NCBI GenBank assembly: GCA_021014325.1
Contig: CM037474.1
Span: 4,158,488-4,222,487 of the forward strand
Reading direction: 5' to 3'
Length of the DNA stretch: 64,000 nucleotides
From: Plazaster borealis
Taxonomy: Eukaryota > Echinodermata > Asteroidea > Forcipulatida > Labidiasteridae
Positions 25,301-36,251 of the stretch are shown here, piece by piece (the first letter of the stretch is position 1; each line of letters begins with the position of its first letter). The translations under genes were made by a program, and so were the position numbers. The notes under the pieces were generated by a model. That model was not told where the DNA came from. It saw only the letters and a list, made by a program, of their open reading frames with translations, and made no database searches.

Positions 25301-26902
25301 TGCTTGCGTTCTACAAGCATTTTTCCCCACTCAAAAATGCGTGTTTTCAAATCGACATATAAAATTGCAGCAAATTTACAAAATGTATATTTTTTTTATT
25401 AGGCAACCTATGGAAATGGTAATTATATAAAAATGTATTTAACAACTTATATATAAAAACATGTTTTCAGTTCCAAACTGGAGTTTCACCTTTCGTAAAG
25501 TTTATACCAACACCATCCTTTCAGAGATACACTTCCGAATAAAAACTTTTAAGAAAAAGTTGTTGGGGTTTTTAATTTTGAGATCTCCAAACCTCATTGC
25601 TTATTTCGATTGTGGATTATTTGAACATTCATTTTTATTTTGTGTTAAAATAACTTTAGGTGAATTGACTACAGGAAGAAAAAAAATATATTTGAATGCA
25701 TCCAGCAAATTCTCATGATCAAATTTTGCATGAAGTATGATTTCACACTTGGTCTTATTGTCAAGTCTTCCAAACTTCTAATCGAATAAGATTCTTGGTC
25801 TGAACTAGTCCAAGAATAAATATTTTTCCTCAGATAACGAGTTTCAGTGGAGTTTCCAACACTTCTCTCAAATGTAAATAAACTTATTTACCGTTGTATC
25901 TCCGCCAAACGCACAGAAAGCTCACTGTAAAAAAATGAAATGGTTTCGAAGCTGTAAAACGATGAGGCCCAAATACTGCAGTCATATTTTTATTTAAAGA
26001 GCTAATTCATGTTGGTAAAAGCGGGTTTGTATTTACTCGAGGAAAGTATGGCACATTTAATTTTTTTGAACAGGGACAGTGAATTTGTTGAGTTGTATTC
26101 TAAAAGACCCATGAACTTGTTTACTCAAAATGTAAAGCCGACTCAATGATACCTAACGTATTTTGGTTATGTATCATTGTTAAAGGAACGTTACAGAACT
26201 GGTAATTAAAATTTTCTTTAAGATTACAGACTTACATAAAACTTACACGGTCTAATGATGATGATAGTAGAAAACATCCCTAGAAATATTTCTGTCTGAA
26301 ATGCCATATTTGACGAGAAATAAATAAAACTAATTTCCGATTAGAGTTTATCGCTCATGAGCGTTTTATTCATGCATTGTATAACACATGCAAATGTGTA
26401 ATCGTTTTTTCACTATTTTCTCGTAACCCAGATGGCAGATCTATCTCAAACTTCTACAGGTTTGTCAGTTTATGTATATGGTGGATTATATAAAGTGCTT
26501 ACACTGCCAGCAACTGTTTTGTTAGCAAAAACCAGTTCTGTAATGTTCCTTTAAATGTGGGTCACCATGTCCGACACGGTTGTGAACAAGTACTTAGGAG
26601 TGCTTTTTTGGTGGTGGGGGGGGGGGGGGTACACAAGCTGCTTAATTTGTATAACTTCCTAACCTTGGAGCGGATGTATCGTAAACATCTACTATAAAGG
26701 CGTATTGTTTGTCGATTTCGTTGAATGTATGAAAGAGAGAAAAAACGGATCACTCACATAACATTGCTACAATCGTACCAATCATTCCGAAAATAATGCC
26801 TACTACTGTACTATAGCTCCAACCAAGTCCTCCTGTCGTAGCAGTTGTTATTGACACTGTTGTGCCATGTAGGAAAGTTGTGCCCTCTGCTAATGCCGCC
26901 AT
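19924..26902 (-). CDS. NLR-A: NACHT-LRR receptor with N-terminal membrane segment and RHIM-like motif (four coding exons)
   Basis: Gene model from splice signals: exon 1 26902-26758, exon 2 25227-25192, exon 3 23221-23111, exon 4 22397-19924. Every intron is GT–AG (donors GTGAGT, GTAGGC, GTATTT) and phase 1, and all codons join in frame, giving about 921 aa. In order: Thr-rich N-terminus, hydrophobic segment (about 31-48), short acidic/Pro linker (49-60), amyloid-like motif (about 68-95), linker helices, NACHT ATPase (P-loop about 213-220) and LRRs to the C-terminus. NLRs are intracellular sensors that oligomerise through NACHT and signal through their N-terminus. The family role is established; the ligand and the output of this N-terminus are unknown. 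The start ATG has context AAAATGG. All frames are open, so the gene looks functional. Its sister is NLR-B, about 14 kb away in the same orientation. Confidence 0.85.
22398..23110 (-). other. NLR-A intron 3 with a dead duplicate of the motif exon
   Basis: Apart from the pseudo-exon described at 22957-23065, the intron has a ~95-bp segment (about 22425-22520, including CACAACACAAGTGCTTTGAA) that NLR-C keeps and NLR-B has lost. No other feature is seen. Confidence 0.7.
22957..23065 (-). pseudogene. Degenerate second copy of the RHIM-like exon, in NLR-A intron 3
   Basis: Read on the minus strand, the segment aligns with exon 3: …PNQSQVDIQNLSI, then an in-frame TAG, then EQSTDIFGSSTGITVIQK, then a one-base insertion before …QNVTG. 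The splice donor (AACAG|GTACT) survives. The same TAG at the same codon is present in NLR-B (36724-36840), so the exon died before the 13-kb duplication. It shows that this gene family once carried two tandem motif exons. Confidence 0.75.
23111..23221 (-). CDS. NLR-A exon 3: RHIM/amyloid-like motif exon (short form)
   Basis: Bounded by acceptor TATGTCACCAG and donor ACAG|GTATTT; 111 bp, phase 1 at both ends. It encodes DIEPDLQQRVSIGDRSAVFL and then GPVTGITV…PQNITG. The pattern [VM]SIG[DG]xxxxxxLGxxTGxTV is shared by all three copies. It resembles RHIM-type and other amyloid signalling motifs in its Ile-Gly core, polar turn and beta-prone hydrophobic alternation. NLR-A lacks a 23-residue Gln/Ser/Pro-rich linker found in NLR-C and nearly complete in NLR-B, consistent with an in-frame 69-bp deletion. 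That it is an exon is well supported by splice sites and conservation; its function is inference. Confidence 0.75.
23461..23620. repeat. 11-bp minisatellite (GTGGACACACT) in NLR-A intron 2
   Basis: Tandem units of GTGGACACACT with variants (GTGGTCACACT, GTGGATACACA). The expanded equivalent is in NLR-B intron 2 (37500-37740). Because three units make 33 bp, both strands show fake Cys/Val/Ser-rich open frames. Confidence 0.85.
24060..24765. repeat. 69-bp minisatellite in NLR-A intron 2, about 10 units
   Basis: The unit combines ATAATGGTAACACTGTGTTT, CTATGTGGTCACACTGTGGT and GACACTGTGAT; some units are 66 bp for lack of AAT. Unit length is a multiple of three, so an open frame of 167 codons runs through the plus strand, antisense to the NLR transcript. 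GTCAC and GTGAC arms within each unit could form small hairpins. NLR-B has about 16 units. Confidence 0.9.
25192..25227 (-). CDS. NLR-A exon 2: 36-bp linker exon
   Basis: The acceptor TTTTAATTAAAAG and donor ACACAG|GTAGGC bound 36 bp. Spliced in frame it gives WEQTVLPSPENT, joining the hydrophobic segment to the motif exon. The NLR-B version is 54 bp with an internal insertion (WEQRPEDEQTVLPSPENT). NLR-C has an unrelated 48-bp basic exon at this position. So small an exon is supported mainly by phase, conservation and splice signals in both copies. Confidence 0.65.
25450..26750 (-). other. NLR-A intron 1 (25228-26757), interior
   Basis: Unique sequence shared with NLR-B and, in diverged form, NLR-C, plus a MITE at 26180-26555. 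A plus-strand frame of 85 codons (25461-25718) is also open in NLR-B but broken in NLR-C; it has no coding character. Confidence 0.6.
26180..26555. repeat. MITE, AAAGGAACGTTACAGAACTGG family, in NLR-A intron 1
   Basis: The ends TTAAAGGAACGTTACAGAAC and GTTCTGTAATGTTCCTTTAA are inverted repeats. Also present in NLR-B (40703-41050, right end damaged) and absent from NLR-C. A further copy lies at 48432-48801. It has no coding capacity. Confidence 0.85.
26758..26902 (-). CDS. NLR-A exon 1: start codon and N-terminal hydrophobic segment
   Basis: The start ATG is at 26902 and the donor TTAT|GTGAGT follows at 26757. It encodes MAALAEGTTFLHGTTVSITT and then, after a Gly-rich turn, YSTVVGIIFGMIGTIVAML. 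The last ~18 residues are hydrophobic with Gly at 35, 39 and 42, a glycine-zipper-like spacing. The preceding 30 residues are Thr-rich and have one acidic and no basic residue. A polypyrimidine tract plus TTGTAG lies 18 bp upstream of the ATG, so a non-coding exon precedes it (see 27863). The segment could be a membrane anchor or a membrane-inserting helix. A cleaved signal peptide is less likely given the long polar start. Confidence 0.7.
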
Positions 26903-27862
26903 TTTATGAGTGTTGTTCTACAAGAAGAGAGATTAAGTGGTGAGATTTGTATGTGTTCTACCCATTTTCATATTATTGCTCGCACCTAGGATATCTACGG
27001 TTTTTCCTGGAAGGACATAAAATACTCAAATATTCAAGGAAAATGTTACAACATTTCCCCATAGTCGTGACTTAACGTCAAATTTCATGTCTGCGTCATT
27101 TCCCGGTCGCAAATGTACCAGAAATATTTTCTTAGTAAGCTGTGTTGTCTGCTGGGGAGCGGGGTACCATTTGACCATGCCTCGTGACTTTGACTCCTCA
27201 TCTCCCACGTGTCTCGTGAATGGGAACCATGGGTAATCCGAAACGGATCCAAACTACGTTTCCCTGGCTGTATCCTTTTGGGATCACGAAAGCTAAACAC
27301 AAACATTGAGGTGTGACATCACATATGCTCGGACCTTACCTACCTAGCTTACTGAAAAAAATATTCATGGCAGACGTGAATGTTCGCATGCAGGGAAAAG
27401 TCACAGACATGAAAATTTGACATCAAAACTATTCAAAACTTGGGGGGGGGGTTGCTTCATGAATATTGTCGTCAATATTTAAGTCGTTGATGTTCGTTCA
27501 GGCCAACTATAGACTTACTGGTAATTTGGGGGATAAATACATTATTTTGGGTGGTTATTTTAATGTATCGAACCATTCATTCGTGCATTTTATTCAATCT
27601 CATTTGGGGGCGAGCGATGTGAGTGGATGGGGGGGGGCTTCCCCCTCTTCTCCCCTCTGGTTGCGCCACTGCTTGTAGCTGATGCATGGACAGCGGGTTG
27701 TGATATTAATATTGATAATAAGTACCGCTAGTCGATTAATCTTCTTGCTTTTGATACCTGGGAAAACATTATTATTTTTGGAAGGAACCAAGAAAAGTAC
27801 AAACCAGAAGGGGCGTCAAAGGATGGGGAAAGAAAGGGGCAATGGTATCAAGTGTTACTTAC

Positions 27863-27960
27863 CAGAGACCTGTTGATGCCTAGTGTAGTACAGACTGCAG
27901 ATAACTTGAACCAGATCAAACTTCAATAAGGACAAGGTGAAAGATGGTAGAAAATCAAGC
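27863..27960 (-). promoter_or_regulatory. Probable non-coding first exon and promoter side of NLR-A
   Basis: On the minus strand, CAACAGGTCTCTG|GTAAGTAA is a near-perfect splice donor (exon end 27863). It pairs with the acceptor TCTTCTTGTAG just before the start codon at 26902. The same donor exists in NLR-B (exon end 42310) and is deleted from NLR-C. The transcription start is not visible; the 3' boundary given is approximate. I see no convincing TATA box. Confidence 0.55.
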
Positions 27961-27963
27961 TTT

Positions 27964-28825
27964 TCCCCGATTCGGGATTTCAAATAGGCCTATCAGACAA
28001 GAAATTAGAGCATTGAATACAAAAATGCACTAAAGTTTGCCAACACATTTTTGTAACAATCGTCGTTAGATAGGTAAGAATCACTCAATGTATCAACTAG
28101 CTTTTAGTAGGCCCACACAAAATGCCTATACGTAATAACCCGTGTGTTAAAACTGATGGAGGGGCGTTGTCTCGTTCTGGGTTTCCCAAGCAATTCATGT
28201 CACCTGAGCAGCTGTATCGATCATGTGATACCAATCAACCAATCAGTGTGTATAGTTTTTGTGCGGCATTTTCCATACTCTTGTGTATTAATCATGTGAT
28301 GTTTATACCTGAATTTTGACTGTTCAAGCAGAACATTATGCTGAGGTACAAAGGGAGGAATCTGGCTTGTGTATTGGTATGAGGCCGCGGTCAACACCAT
28401 CAAAATGTGGCTATAGAAAACAGCTTTTGTGATACATGATTGGGAATTGGGTAAACTTTGGCTATTATAGCAAACAAAACCTGTTGAATTCCGAATATGA
28501 CTGTTCCCACTTTCAAAAGTGCACACACAGGGGTGATATTAGACTTTCCCCAGTCTCCACATAGAGTACAGCGTAAATGTAGCTTGAAATTGAATTGTGT
28601 GACACTGTTAGTGAATTGTGGGTGTTTTTGTTAATTCCATGAACAGAAAAGATCTCGATGAATTCAACCCACTGCAATTTAATTTTTTTGTTTAAGTCTG
28701 GCAACACTCCAGAGATAAAAGTAGGCCTCATTTCCTCTTCCGAAGGTGACATTTTCCACAATGTGTTCATCGTATATGAAACACATCAATTACATTTTTT
28801 TTGAATAAAAATAATAAAATAATGA
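27964..28825 (-). other. Upstream region of NLR-A, conserved in copy 2
   Basis: Nearly identical to 42411-43267. It should contain the promoter. A minus-strand frame of 101 codons (28221-28526) is open in both copies but begins with GTG, lacks splice context and gives no recognisable protein, so it is not called. Confidence 0.5.
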
Positions 28826-28828
28826 ACA

Positions 28829-28836
28829 GAAATAAG

Positions 28837-28867
<31 letters not shown>

Positions 28868-28915
28868 GTAAATAAGTAAATAAATAAGTAAATAAATAAA
28901 TAAATAAGTAAATAC
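28829..28915 (+). repeat. AAAT/AAGT microsatellite
   Basis: Units of AAAT with interspersed AAGT run for about 85 bp right at the end of duplication copy 1. It lies next to the breakpoint where copy 1 ends and the LINE fragment begins. Confidence 0.9.
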
Positions 28916-28919
28916 ATCA

Positions 28920-30225
28920 GTTACCACTTAGAACTACGCCTTTTTATTCTGAGTCAATCCTTGCCTTCGAAAAATCGGGAGGGAGACTAAATTGTAATTA
29001 TACTAGCTGTCTGGAATCTCATGAAGCCCATTGCTTAAATCTGTTGGGATTACTAAAAATTAAAGATGTGGTTCGTAAAAACAAAATATTGACCTTTCAA
29101 GAAGTCGCTGATAAAGGTGCGATATTTGAATATTAATGCGGGAAGAATTATGGGTAGAATAAACAACCAAATTGATCATGAACTGGTTTGTGACACGAGA
29201 GAGGGTCCCGCGAACCACATCTGTAATTGGATGGTTTTTGAAAATAATAAGGGTGAAAGTGTGCACATTTCTAAAACCACTGCTTAAAGTACTTATGCTA
29301 ATCTCCTTTTAGATATATTTATTGTCCCAAAAGCTCAAAAGAAATGGCAAGAAGTGTTTCATTATGCCTCTCACATTGAGTGGACCATAATTTGGGAGAG
29401 AGGGACCATAAATTGTTGGATTCAGAAGATAAACAGTTTTGGTACAAAGTGAAACATAGAGTGCTTCCTACCAGAGATGTTCTCCTCAAGATACAAAATG
29501 TTCCTGACACTTTATATCCTCTTTGTAAAACTGAGAACGAGTCCCATCAGCATTTTTTTATTTACTGCTCGTGTACAATTAATGCTTGGATTTTTGTCGA
29601 ATGTCTTCCGGCTAAGAAAATACATGGGTAACAAATACTTTTACCTTTCCGACCTTAACTGAATTTTGGGGTATCAGCTTAAATTAGTGCAAAGTGTGGT
29701 TGTTGTCAAAATGCTACGACAAATATGGAATATCAGATGTAAATTAATATTTGACAGTCACACATGTCTTACTGATGTTGACATAATTCAATGTTACAAA
29801 CGGAATTTGAGGGCCTTTCTATTGTTTGAACACAAAAGAATGTGCCATGAAACCTTTAAGGCGGTGCTACACAGCAAACAAAGCGTTGTGTTTCTTTAAT
29901 GATAATGGTGAGTTAAGTTTTGGGTTTTAAAGAGCTTCCTTCTCCTTCAAGTCATTGGGTTTTAGTGTTGTCTCCATTTGTCATTTATGTCACCTTCAAT
30001 TGTATCATCATATTATAATTTAATTATCTATCGTTTGGGTCTTCGTTTCACGTGATTATGTCACGCTAAATTGTATATTATTGCATCTGTTTTTATTTTA
30101 TCTATTTTGTTGTCCTTGATTGCTATTGAATAGCTATATTGCTGGACTGATGTGTGATTGTTTTGTTTATGTTGTTGTTGAACAAATGAAGCTGTATAGC
30201 TTCAATGCAAGAGAAGAAGAAAAAA
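28920..30225 (+). pseudogene. Decayed LINE 3' end between the two duplication copies
   Basis: The plus strand shows LINE C-terminal fragments in changing frames. CLNLLGLLKIKDVVRKNKIL lies near 29030-29090 with FQEVADKGAIFEY and a stop shortly after. At 29380-29631 is QFWYKVKHRVLPTRDVLL, followed by a zinc-knuckle-like pattern C-x6-H-x6-C (LYPLCKTENESHQHFFIYCS), as in the zf-RVT domain at the C-terminus of many LINEs. Trp/Arg-rich coding (QIWNIRCKLIF) continues to about 29899. After that comes an untranslated tail ending in an A-rich run that abuts copy 2 (30226). Stops and frameshifts make it dead. Confidence 0.75.
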
Positions 30226-30239
30226 ATAAACAACAGCTA

Positions 30240-33200
30240 ACACCATTGAGTTCGAACATTAAGTTGGTTCACTATTTTATTCTTGAAATATGAGAGAGTT
30301 GGGCATTAAAATTAATTACATCATTACAATGATATCACCAAGCTGCAATGTGAAGCGTCCAGTTTTCCATTCTGGTTATTACTAAACTTAGGTTCACAAC
30401 ACAGCGCGCTACAAGGAGTTTCGATCGATAAGGCTATACTTTCACAACATCAGGTCAAGCGATCGGCATTATTCGCAGCGTACAAACAGAGTCCTCGCTA
30501 GTCGAGGAAACGAACTGTTTTTCGAGTGAAGGAAACAATCAGATCTGTAATGGCCCTACAGCCAAATATCTTTCTCATGACATACTCTGACTGTGTGCCG
30601 AGTTCCATGCATGTATCACCAAAGGCACAATTCCCCCATCTGCCCTGTTATTTCGAAATGTCCTCAAAAACTTGTTCGTGTAAGTGTGAAACCTCTCCAC
30701 GGACTCGTTATGAAAACCCCTCCCCAAGGCAAACTTTCCTACGTAATGGGAGTTGATGTGAAGAAATAAACTGGTGTATATTCTTCACACCCAGTGATTA
30801 CTATGATATGTTATGCAGTTACAAAAATATTGCAACAGTTCAATACTTATATTAACAATCAATAATCATTAGGACCAACAACGTCCTATTAAGATTTGAT
30901 TTCAAGTTCACCTTTTATGTTTTAAAGCCCTGGTTTGTTGATATTATAATAAAGTTGGTTTATCAACTCTGTTCATAACTGCAATCATGTTTTTGAGCTG
31001 TTTTGAAATTTTCTTGTCAAATATAAGAAAGACATTATGTCCCAATTTGAGCTTTGGGTGGATTATGACCAAAATATTTACAGATTCCGACTCACAAACA
31101 ATTTAAAAACACCGTATAGTTATGTAAATCTTCATCTCATTTACATGTTTAGCATGCATATTCAGACTTTGTAAACAAATCGCCTCGTTTTACACAAAAA
31201 GTCACCTTGTGCATTCCAGGGCACTCCATGGCAGGCAAAATACTACACAGATCTTATGGGAAATATGCCCCTTTGTATCATAGTTTTAGTACTAATGTTG
31301 TTTTATTTCCGTTGTCCTATTTATTCACTCATCAGTGATTCTACTGCTATCTCTGGGCTCCTGTTACCAAATTCCATTATATAAACAACACATGAGAAAC
31401 TATACGAGTACATCGATACAACTAAGAATTATAATATTTAGATTCAGAAATATTGCACGGAAGATAATAGTACAAATAAAAGTGATAATGACAAGAATTA
31501 CAAGAGTTACAAATTATTGTAAATACCAAACAGCTGTACCACTTCCTGCTCTGTACATATTGCGCCTTCAGGAAGTCCTGGCTTTATGGTTATTTTTTAA
31601 ACATATGTCCTGAGTAATAATTCAAGAAAGTTGGTTTGTATACTTTATTTACATACATGAACGTGATAGAGATCCATATTGGAGTCGTGTCATAACGCGT
31701 ACTACATGCGTTACATTTCAAATAATATCAAGGTCTGTACGATTTTGTACGGATACTTTTTTTGGGGATCCTGAATTTCATGATATTAAATCATAATGGC
31801 GTTGAGTTTGACCTTTTGGCTAACGAAAAATGAATGTGTGTGTGGAAATGTACAGACCCGTTTATTGTTGACATCCAATGCTTCGTGTTTCAAATTTCCC
31901 TCTGAGAGAGTATCAAATACAATTCTCTCACTTCACCAGTTTAACGTGAGGTTGGAAACTTGTATTGTTTTCCCACTTTCATGAGGACTATATCTGTTTT
32001 GGAAAATGAGTGCATCACCAAACTGTATTTGAACTTAAAACCCATCCTTAAAGATTGCCTGGAACTGATTTGTATTTAATTGCCTCGTGTGTCGTGACCC
32101 TTTAGACCTCTTGCCCATGGTCTGATATTGTGAGAGTCAAACTGCATGTAAATGAATGAGAATGTGACTCCTAAAATGGTGCAACCAAGATTTATCTTGC
32201 GTGATGACGTCAGGTGGATTTGTGGATCCATGATACCTAATTTCTAAAGGCATTGAGTGTTGCGTAGCGACGTACTGGCATTAGCGCCGGTGTGGCAGTA
32301 GATTCTGTGTGGCAGTAGATTATGTGGTGTCCCCCCCCACCACACCCGAAGATTCTGCCCCCCCCCCATAGCGCCCTCTTTTGAATCATCCTCCTGGGGG
32401 ACAGTTTTCCCTATGACACCGGCTTGGATGTGTCAACTTCTCGGAATGATTAACGACTACGGACATATAACTATAAAATACCAAATTAACTGTAATTGCA
32501 TTTCTTGAAAGACTTATGGACGAAAGGATGAACTTCAGTGAACTTATGAACTTCCTGTATTAAACCGATTATTATTTCGATTGCTGCAATCGATATAACA
32601 CCGTTATGAACGTGAATAAAGTCCCTGACAAACCATTCTGCGTTGTTGTCATTTAAACGGACCTAAATAAAATGATGAAAGTTTCATAGGCTGGTGGTTG
32701 TATGGTGTGTTTATTTAGAACTAGAGGATGGGATAAATAATACTCTTCCAAAATCCAATGATGTAAGTTCCATTAAAGATGCTAGGTCCAAATTTTGGCT
32801 GATTTGACCTGACAATTTAAGTTTAAATTTTAAATAGCTATTTTGATAGATTCGAGAAAGTTATAAGCTTTCCTTTGAGGAATTTTAAAGACGAATCTGC
32901 GAATGATAAGTGATAGTTAATTAACAAATAAAAATCAACTATTGTCCCTGGCATATGCGAAATGTTTTGTATGTTTTTTGTTTGTTTACAGCATTATCTG
33001 TCAAAATTTGTTGGAGGGAAATATTAATAAGAATAATTTATTCGGCGAAATTAAGGCTGTGCAACTTTGAGTGTTAATTATTTGGTGTGTTTCTGGCTGC
33101 AACTATTACGTCAAATATTTAGTTTTGTTGAACATGATTCTGCTATAGCATGTTAATTATAACTTGAAACATTTGTAACTGAATTAAGTATACGGAAAGT

Positions 33201-33621
33201 GTTTCATTTGTTTTAAACATAAGAGCCCAGGAGAGTAAACTATAAAGTCACCAAGGCTTTGGATCAAACTAATGATTCAGATCGACCAGAAGGAGGATAA
33301 CACTCAGTGACAGGGTTCATACTTGAGCAGTTTTCTCAAGTCCAGCTTGTGGAAGATACTGCATAAGACTTTATGATACATCGTTGGTTTTGGGAGTAAA
33401 TTCATTTCCATCCAGCAGTTTCCAATAAACATAATGAGTTTCATTTGCCTCAAATAAAGGAAGTACACAGTTGTGCAGAGAAATCACAGACTCAATGGCA
33501 TGACAGATTCACATCTGTGAGTAATTCGGAATGAGTTTCATTTGCTACGAATGAGGAGTCTACAATGTCAAGGCTTCATCCAAACTATTGGAAATGGAAT
33601 TATCAATCTACGTCTGACGAG
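30240..33621. other. 3' flank of NLR-B
   Basis: Corresponds to 15300-19923 minus the transposon. Contains the ruined MITE-like GCCGGTGT…ACACCGGC element (32286-32424) and C/G homopolymer runs (32331-32370). The words CCAAATATCTTTCTCATGAC and GTGCATTCCAGGGCACTCCA (here near 30565 and 31210) also occur in related form at 57940 and 60890, so part of this flank is itself a dispersed repeat. No other gene is seen. Confidence 0.6.
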
Positions 33622-36251
33622 TTATGACGCTTCGAAATACCGGGTCTTCAATATAGGCGAATTCGAACCGATTACTGCATTAATAATTAGCTCATCTTCA
33701 TCCGTCAACAAGCATCGGTACATTTTGAGCTCCTTAAGGTGTTTGGTCATTTTCTTCAAATGAAACGCCCATAATGATGCACGGCCACTTAAAGCATAAT
33801 TCATTGACAGATCCAGATGACGTAGAGTCGACATGTCACTCACTGACTCAGCAATGGGCTCCATATCGCAACCTTTAAGATTGCACCCTTTCAAAGTCAG
33901 TTTCTTAAGGTGGTTCATTCTCTTCAAATGCTGAGCCCACAATGATGCACGGCGTCCCAAAGCACAATTCCCTGACAGATCCAGATATACCAGAGTGGGC
34001 ACTGACTCAGCAATGGGCTCCATATCGCATTGTCTCAGATTACATATTACAAGTTTCAGCTCCTTAAGGTGGTTCATCCTCTTCAAATGCAGAGCCCACG
34101 ATGATGCATGGCCACCCAAAGCACAATTCCTTGTCAGATCCAGATGAACAAGAGTTGAAATGTCACTCAGTGCCACAACATCTGTGTCTTCCAGTGAACA
34201 GTCTACCAAGTAAATGTTTTGAAGGCATTCCATTTTCCCCAATTGAGGACCCAAAATTGATGCACAGCCACCCAATTTTGTATTTCCTGATACATCTAGA
34301 ACAACCAGAGTGTCACCCACTGACTCGGCAATGGGTGGCACATCTTGAGCTACCAGTGAGCAATGAGCCAAGTACAGCTCCTTGAGGCACTGTAATTTCT
34401 TCAATTGAGGAGCCAACAATGACACATGGCCACCCAAGGTTTGATTCCGTGAGAGGTTTATCTCAGCCAATGTTGATGGACTTGCCAATGATGATAGGAT
34501 TGTGGAAGTTTGGGCAGTAGTTAATGAGCTGTGTTCCAGAGAAAGAGATTGTAAATTACTCATTAGCTTTAGCGATTTTGCCAAATCTTCTCCATACCTC
34601 TGGGAGTTAACACGATCCATAACCAGTTTCGTAACCTCTGTGAAGGAATCATTTCCTCTCCCTAGGGCTGTCACACGCTTCAGAAAATAAAATAATGCGT
34701 TTGCACTATCATTTTTCCAATACGAAATGTTAATATCACCAGTCAGTACTGAACTGATAACATTTGTGGGTGGCAGTTCCTGTGACTGACTCTCAAAATA
34801 ACAAATAATGGCAAGTTGCAAACTCATGTCTTGATGACCCTTTTTTAAAATAAGATTTGTACATGCCTCGTTGTCTCCACAACAAAATCGGAGCAGATAA
34901 TCATAACGAGACAGGTGAGCATGAGGTGTCAACGCGGTACTCTCAGTTAACTCAATATCAATCTGATTTAGGATTCCGTTGAACTTTTCAGTATTTATCA
35001 AGCTTTGCCAGTACATCGCTGCGCAATACTCCAAAAGCGTGTGGTGTATAAAAGACACACGTTGATAAGTGTCAAGCCCATCTATGACCCTCTCGCTAGT
35101 GAGGACGCCTGCAATCATCGCTGCAGATAGTGCACTCTTTTCAAAGTCCTCTTCTCTAAAGGCAAATGACTGATCATTCGAAAGGAGAAGACCTAGAGCA
35201 ACCTTTCCAATAGAAATCAAAGTCTCAGATATTGCATCGTCTTTGATGTGTCTTGTTCTTCTTTTGAATATGTATTTCAGTGCTTTGTTATACAGTCTTG
35301 TCATTGTGTCTGGGAGGGTGTTCTCTGCGTCCCATAGCAAACACATCAGCAGCAGTAGCATGGGACTCTTTGCCAAATCAGACAAGGTATATGAGAGTTC
35401 TATCTGCTCTATAAGCTTGCTAGCCTTGTCATGATCCTTAGGGAAGAATTTGTTCACATAATCCTTTATATCCGTATCAGAAAACCCCTCAACTGCCACA
35501 TGAGTATAGGGCTTTTCAACCAATGATGAGTTGACTAATTTGTCAAGGGGAGGACGGGATGTAATAACTACCCAACATTCTGTGCCCTGCTTTCGATTAA
35601 GAACTTTGAGAATCGAACCAAATGAGGATGTGTCGATTGTAGCGATTTTAAATTCATCAAACCCATCCAAGAGAATCAATACTTTGTCTTGGTTGTTGTC
35701 AACAAACTCTTTCAAAGCAGATTGATCAACAGAGTCTTTGTCTAAGATGTGATCAAAGATAGCATCCACTAAGTCTGAACTTGGTTTCAATGAACGCATT
35801 TTTAGTTCAAAAACAAGTTCGTACTTATTGAGTGTCTCACTGTAACCCAATGCCCAATCATAAGCGATTTGTTCAATTAGGGTTGTCTTGCCAATTCCTG
35901 CCGATCCCCTTATAACGACACGTTTGATTGGATTTCCCTCCCTTTGTGTCTTAAATTGGAAAATCTCTTCATAAGATTGCATCTCACATTTGTCCTTCCT
36001 TGAAACAAAGTAGGACCTTTCTTCATTCATTTGTTGGTATGATTCCATCTCATTTTCCTCTGTTTGAATCTTCTCTCTTGTGTCAACTTGTTCAACTAAA
36101 TGTAGCTTAGTGTAGATTTTCATTATGTGTATCTTATCATCATCAACCCATGGGAGCATCTGTACATAGCTACCTGTAGTTGTGTACACTTTCTTCAATG
36201 CCTCTTTAGCCTTTTTTCCAACAGCTCGAACTTGATCGAGGTCTGGTGTTC
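33622..36251 (-). CDS. NLR-B exon 4: NACHT domain and leucine-rich repeats
   Basis: The acceptor AATTTTCCAACAG ends at 36252. The exon gives 875 residues after the split Gly: TPDLDQVRAVGKKAKEALKK, the linker, Walker A GSAGIGKT, Walker B LILLDGFDEF, WVVITSRPP and the NACHT-associated helices. Five LRR double units then carry LDLSxNxALG. The additional unit lies at about 33880-34040 and contains HLKRMNHLKKLTLKGCNL, most similar to its neighbour. The C-terminus (…ILKTRYFEAS) differs from NLR-A by a short insertion before the stop. The minus-strand reading continues 9 codons upstream of the acceptor only by chance. Confidence 0.95.

Larger units (their letters stand above)
15293..28830. repeat. 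Segmental duplication, copy 1 (~13.5 kb, carries NLR-A)
   Basis: The sequence from ATAAACAACAGCTAACACCA at 15293 to AATAATGAACAGA at 28830 is collinear with 30226-43272. This covers the gene, its 3' flank, introns, 5' exon and upstream region. Differences are substitutions, small indels, one extra transposon (16648-17361), minisatellite length and LRR number. Introns are as recognisable as exons, so this is a DNA-level duplication. Confidence 0.95.

Noticed and set aside
25461..25718. 85-codon plus-strand frame inside NLR-A intron 1, also open in NLR-B
   Set aside because: The homologous position in NLR-C has an early stop, and the frame shows no coding features.
28221..28526. 101-codon minus-strand frame conserved in both duplication copies (also 42667-42972)
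   Set aside because: Conservation is explained by the recent duplication. It starts with GTG, has no recognisable protein features, and substitutions between copies include amino-acid changes without any bias I can see.
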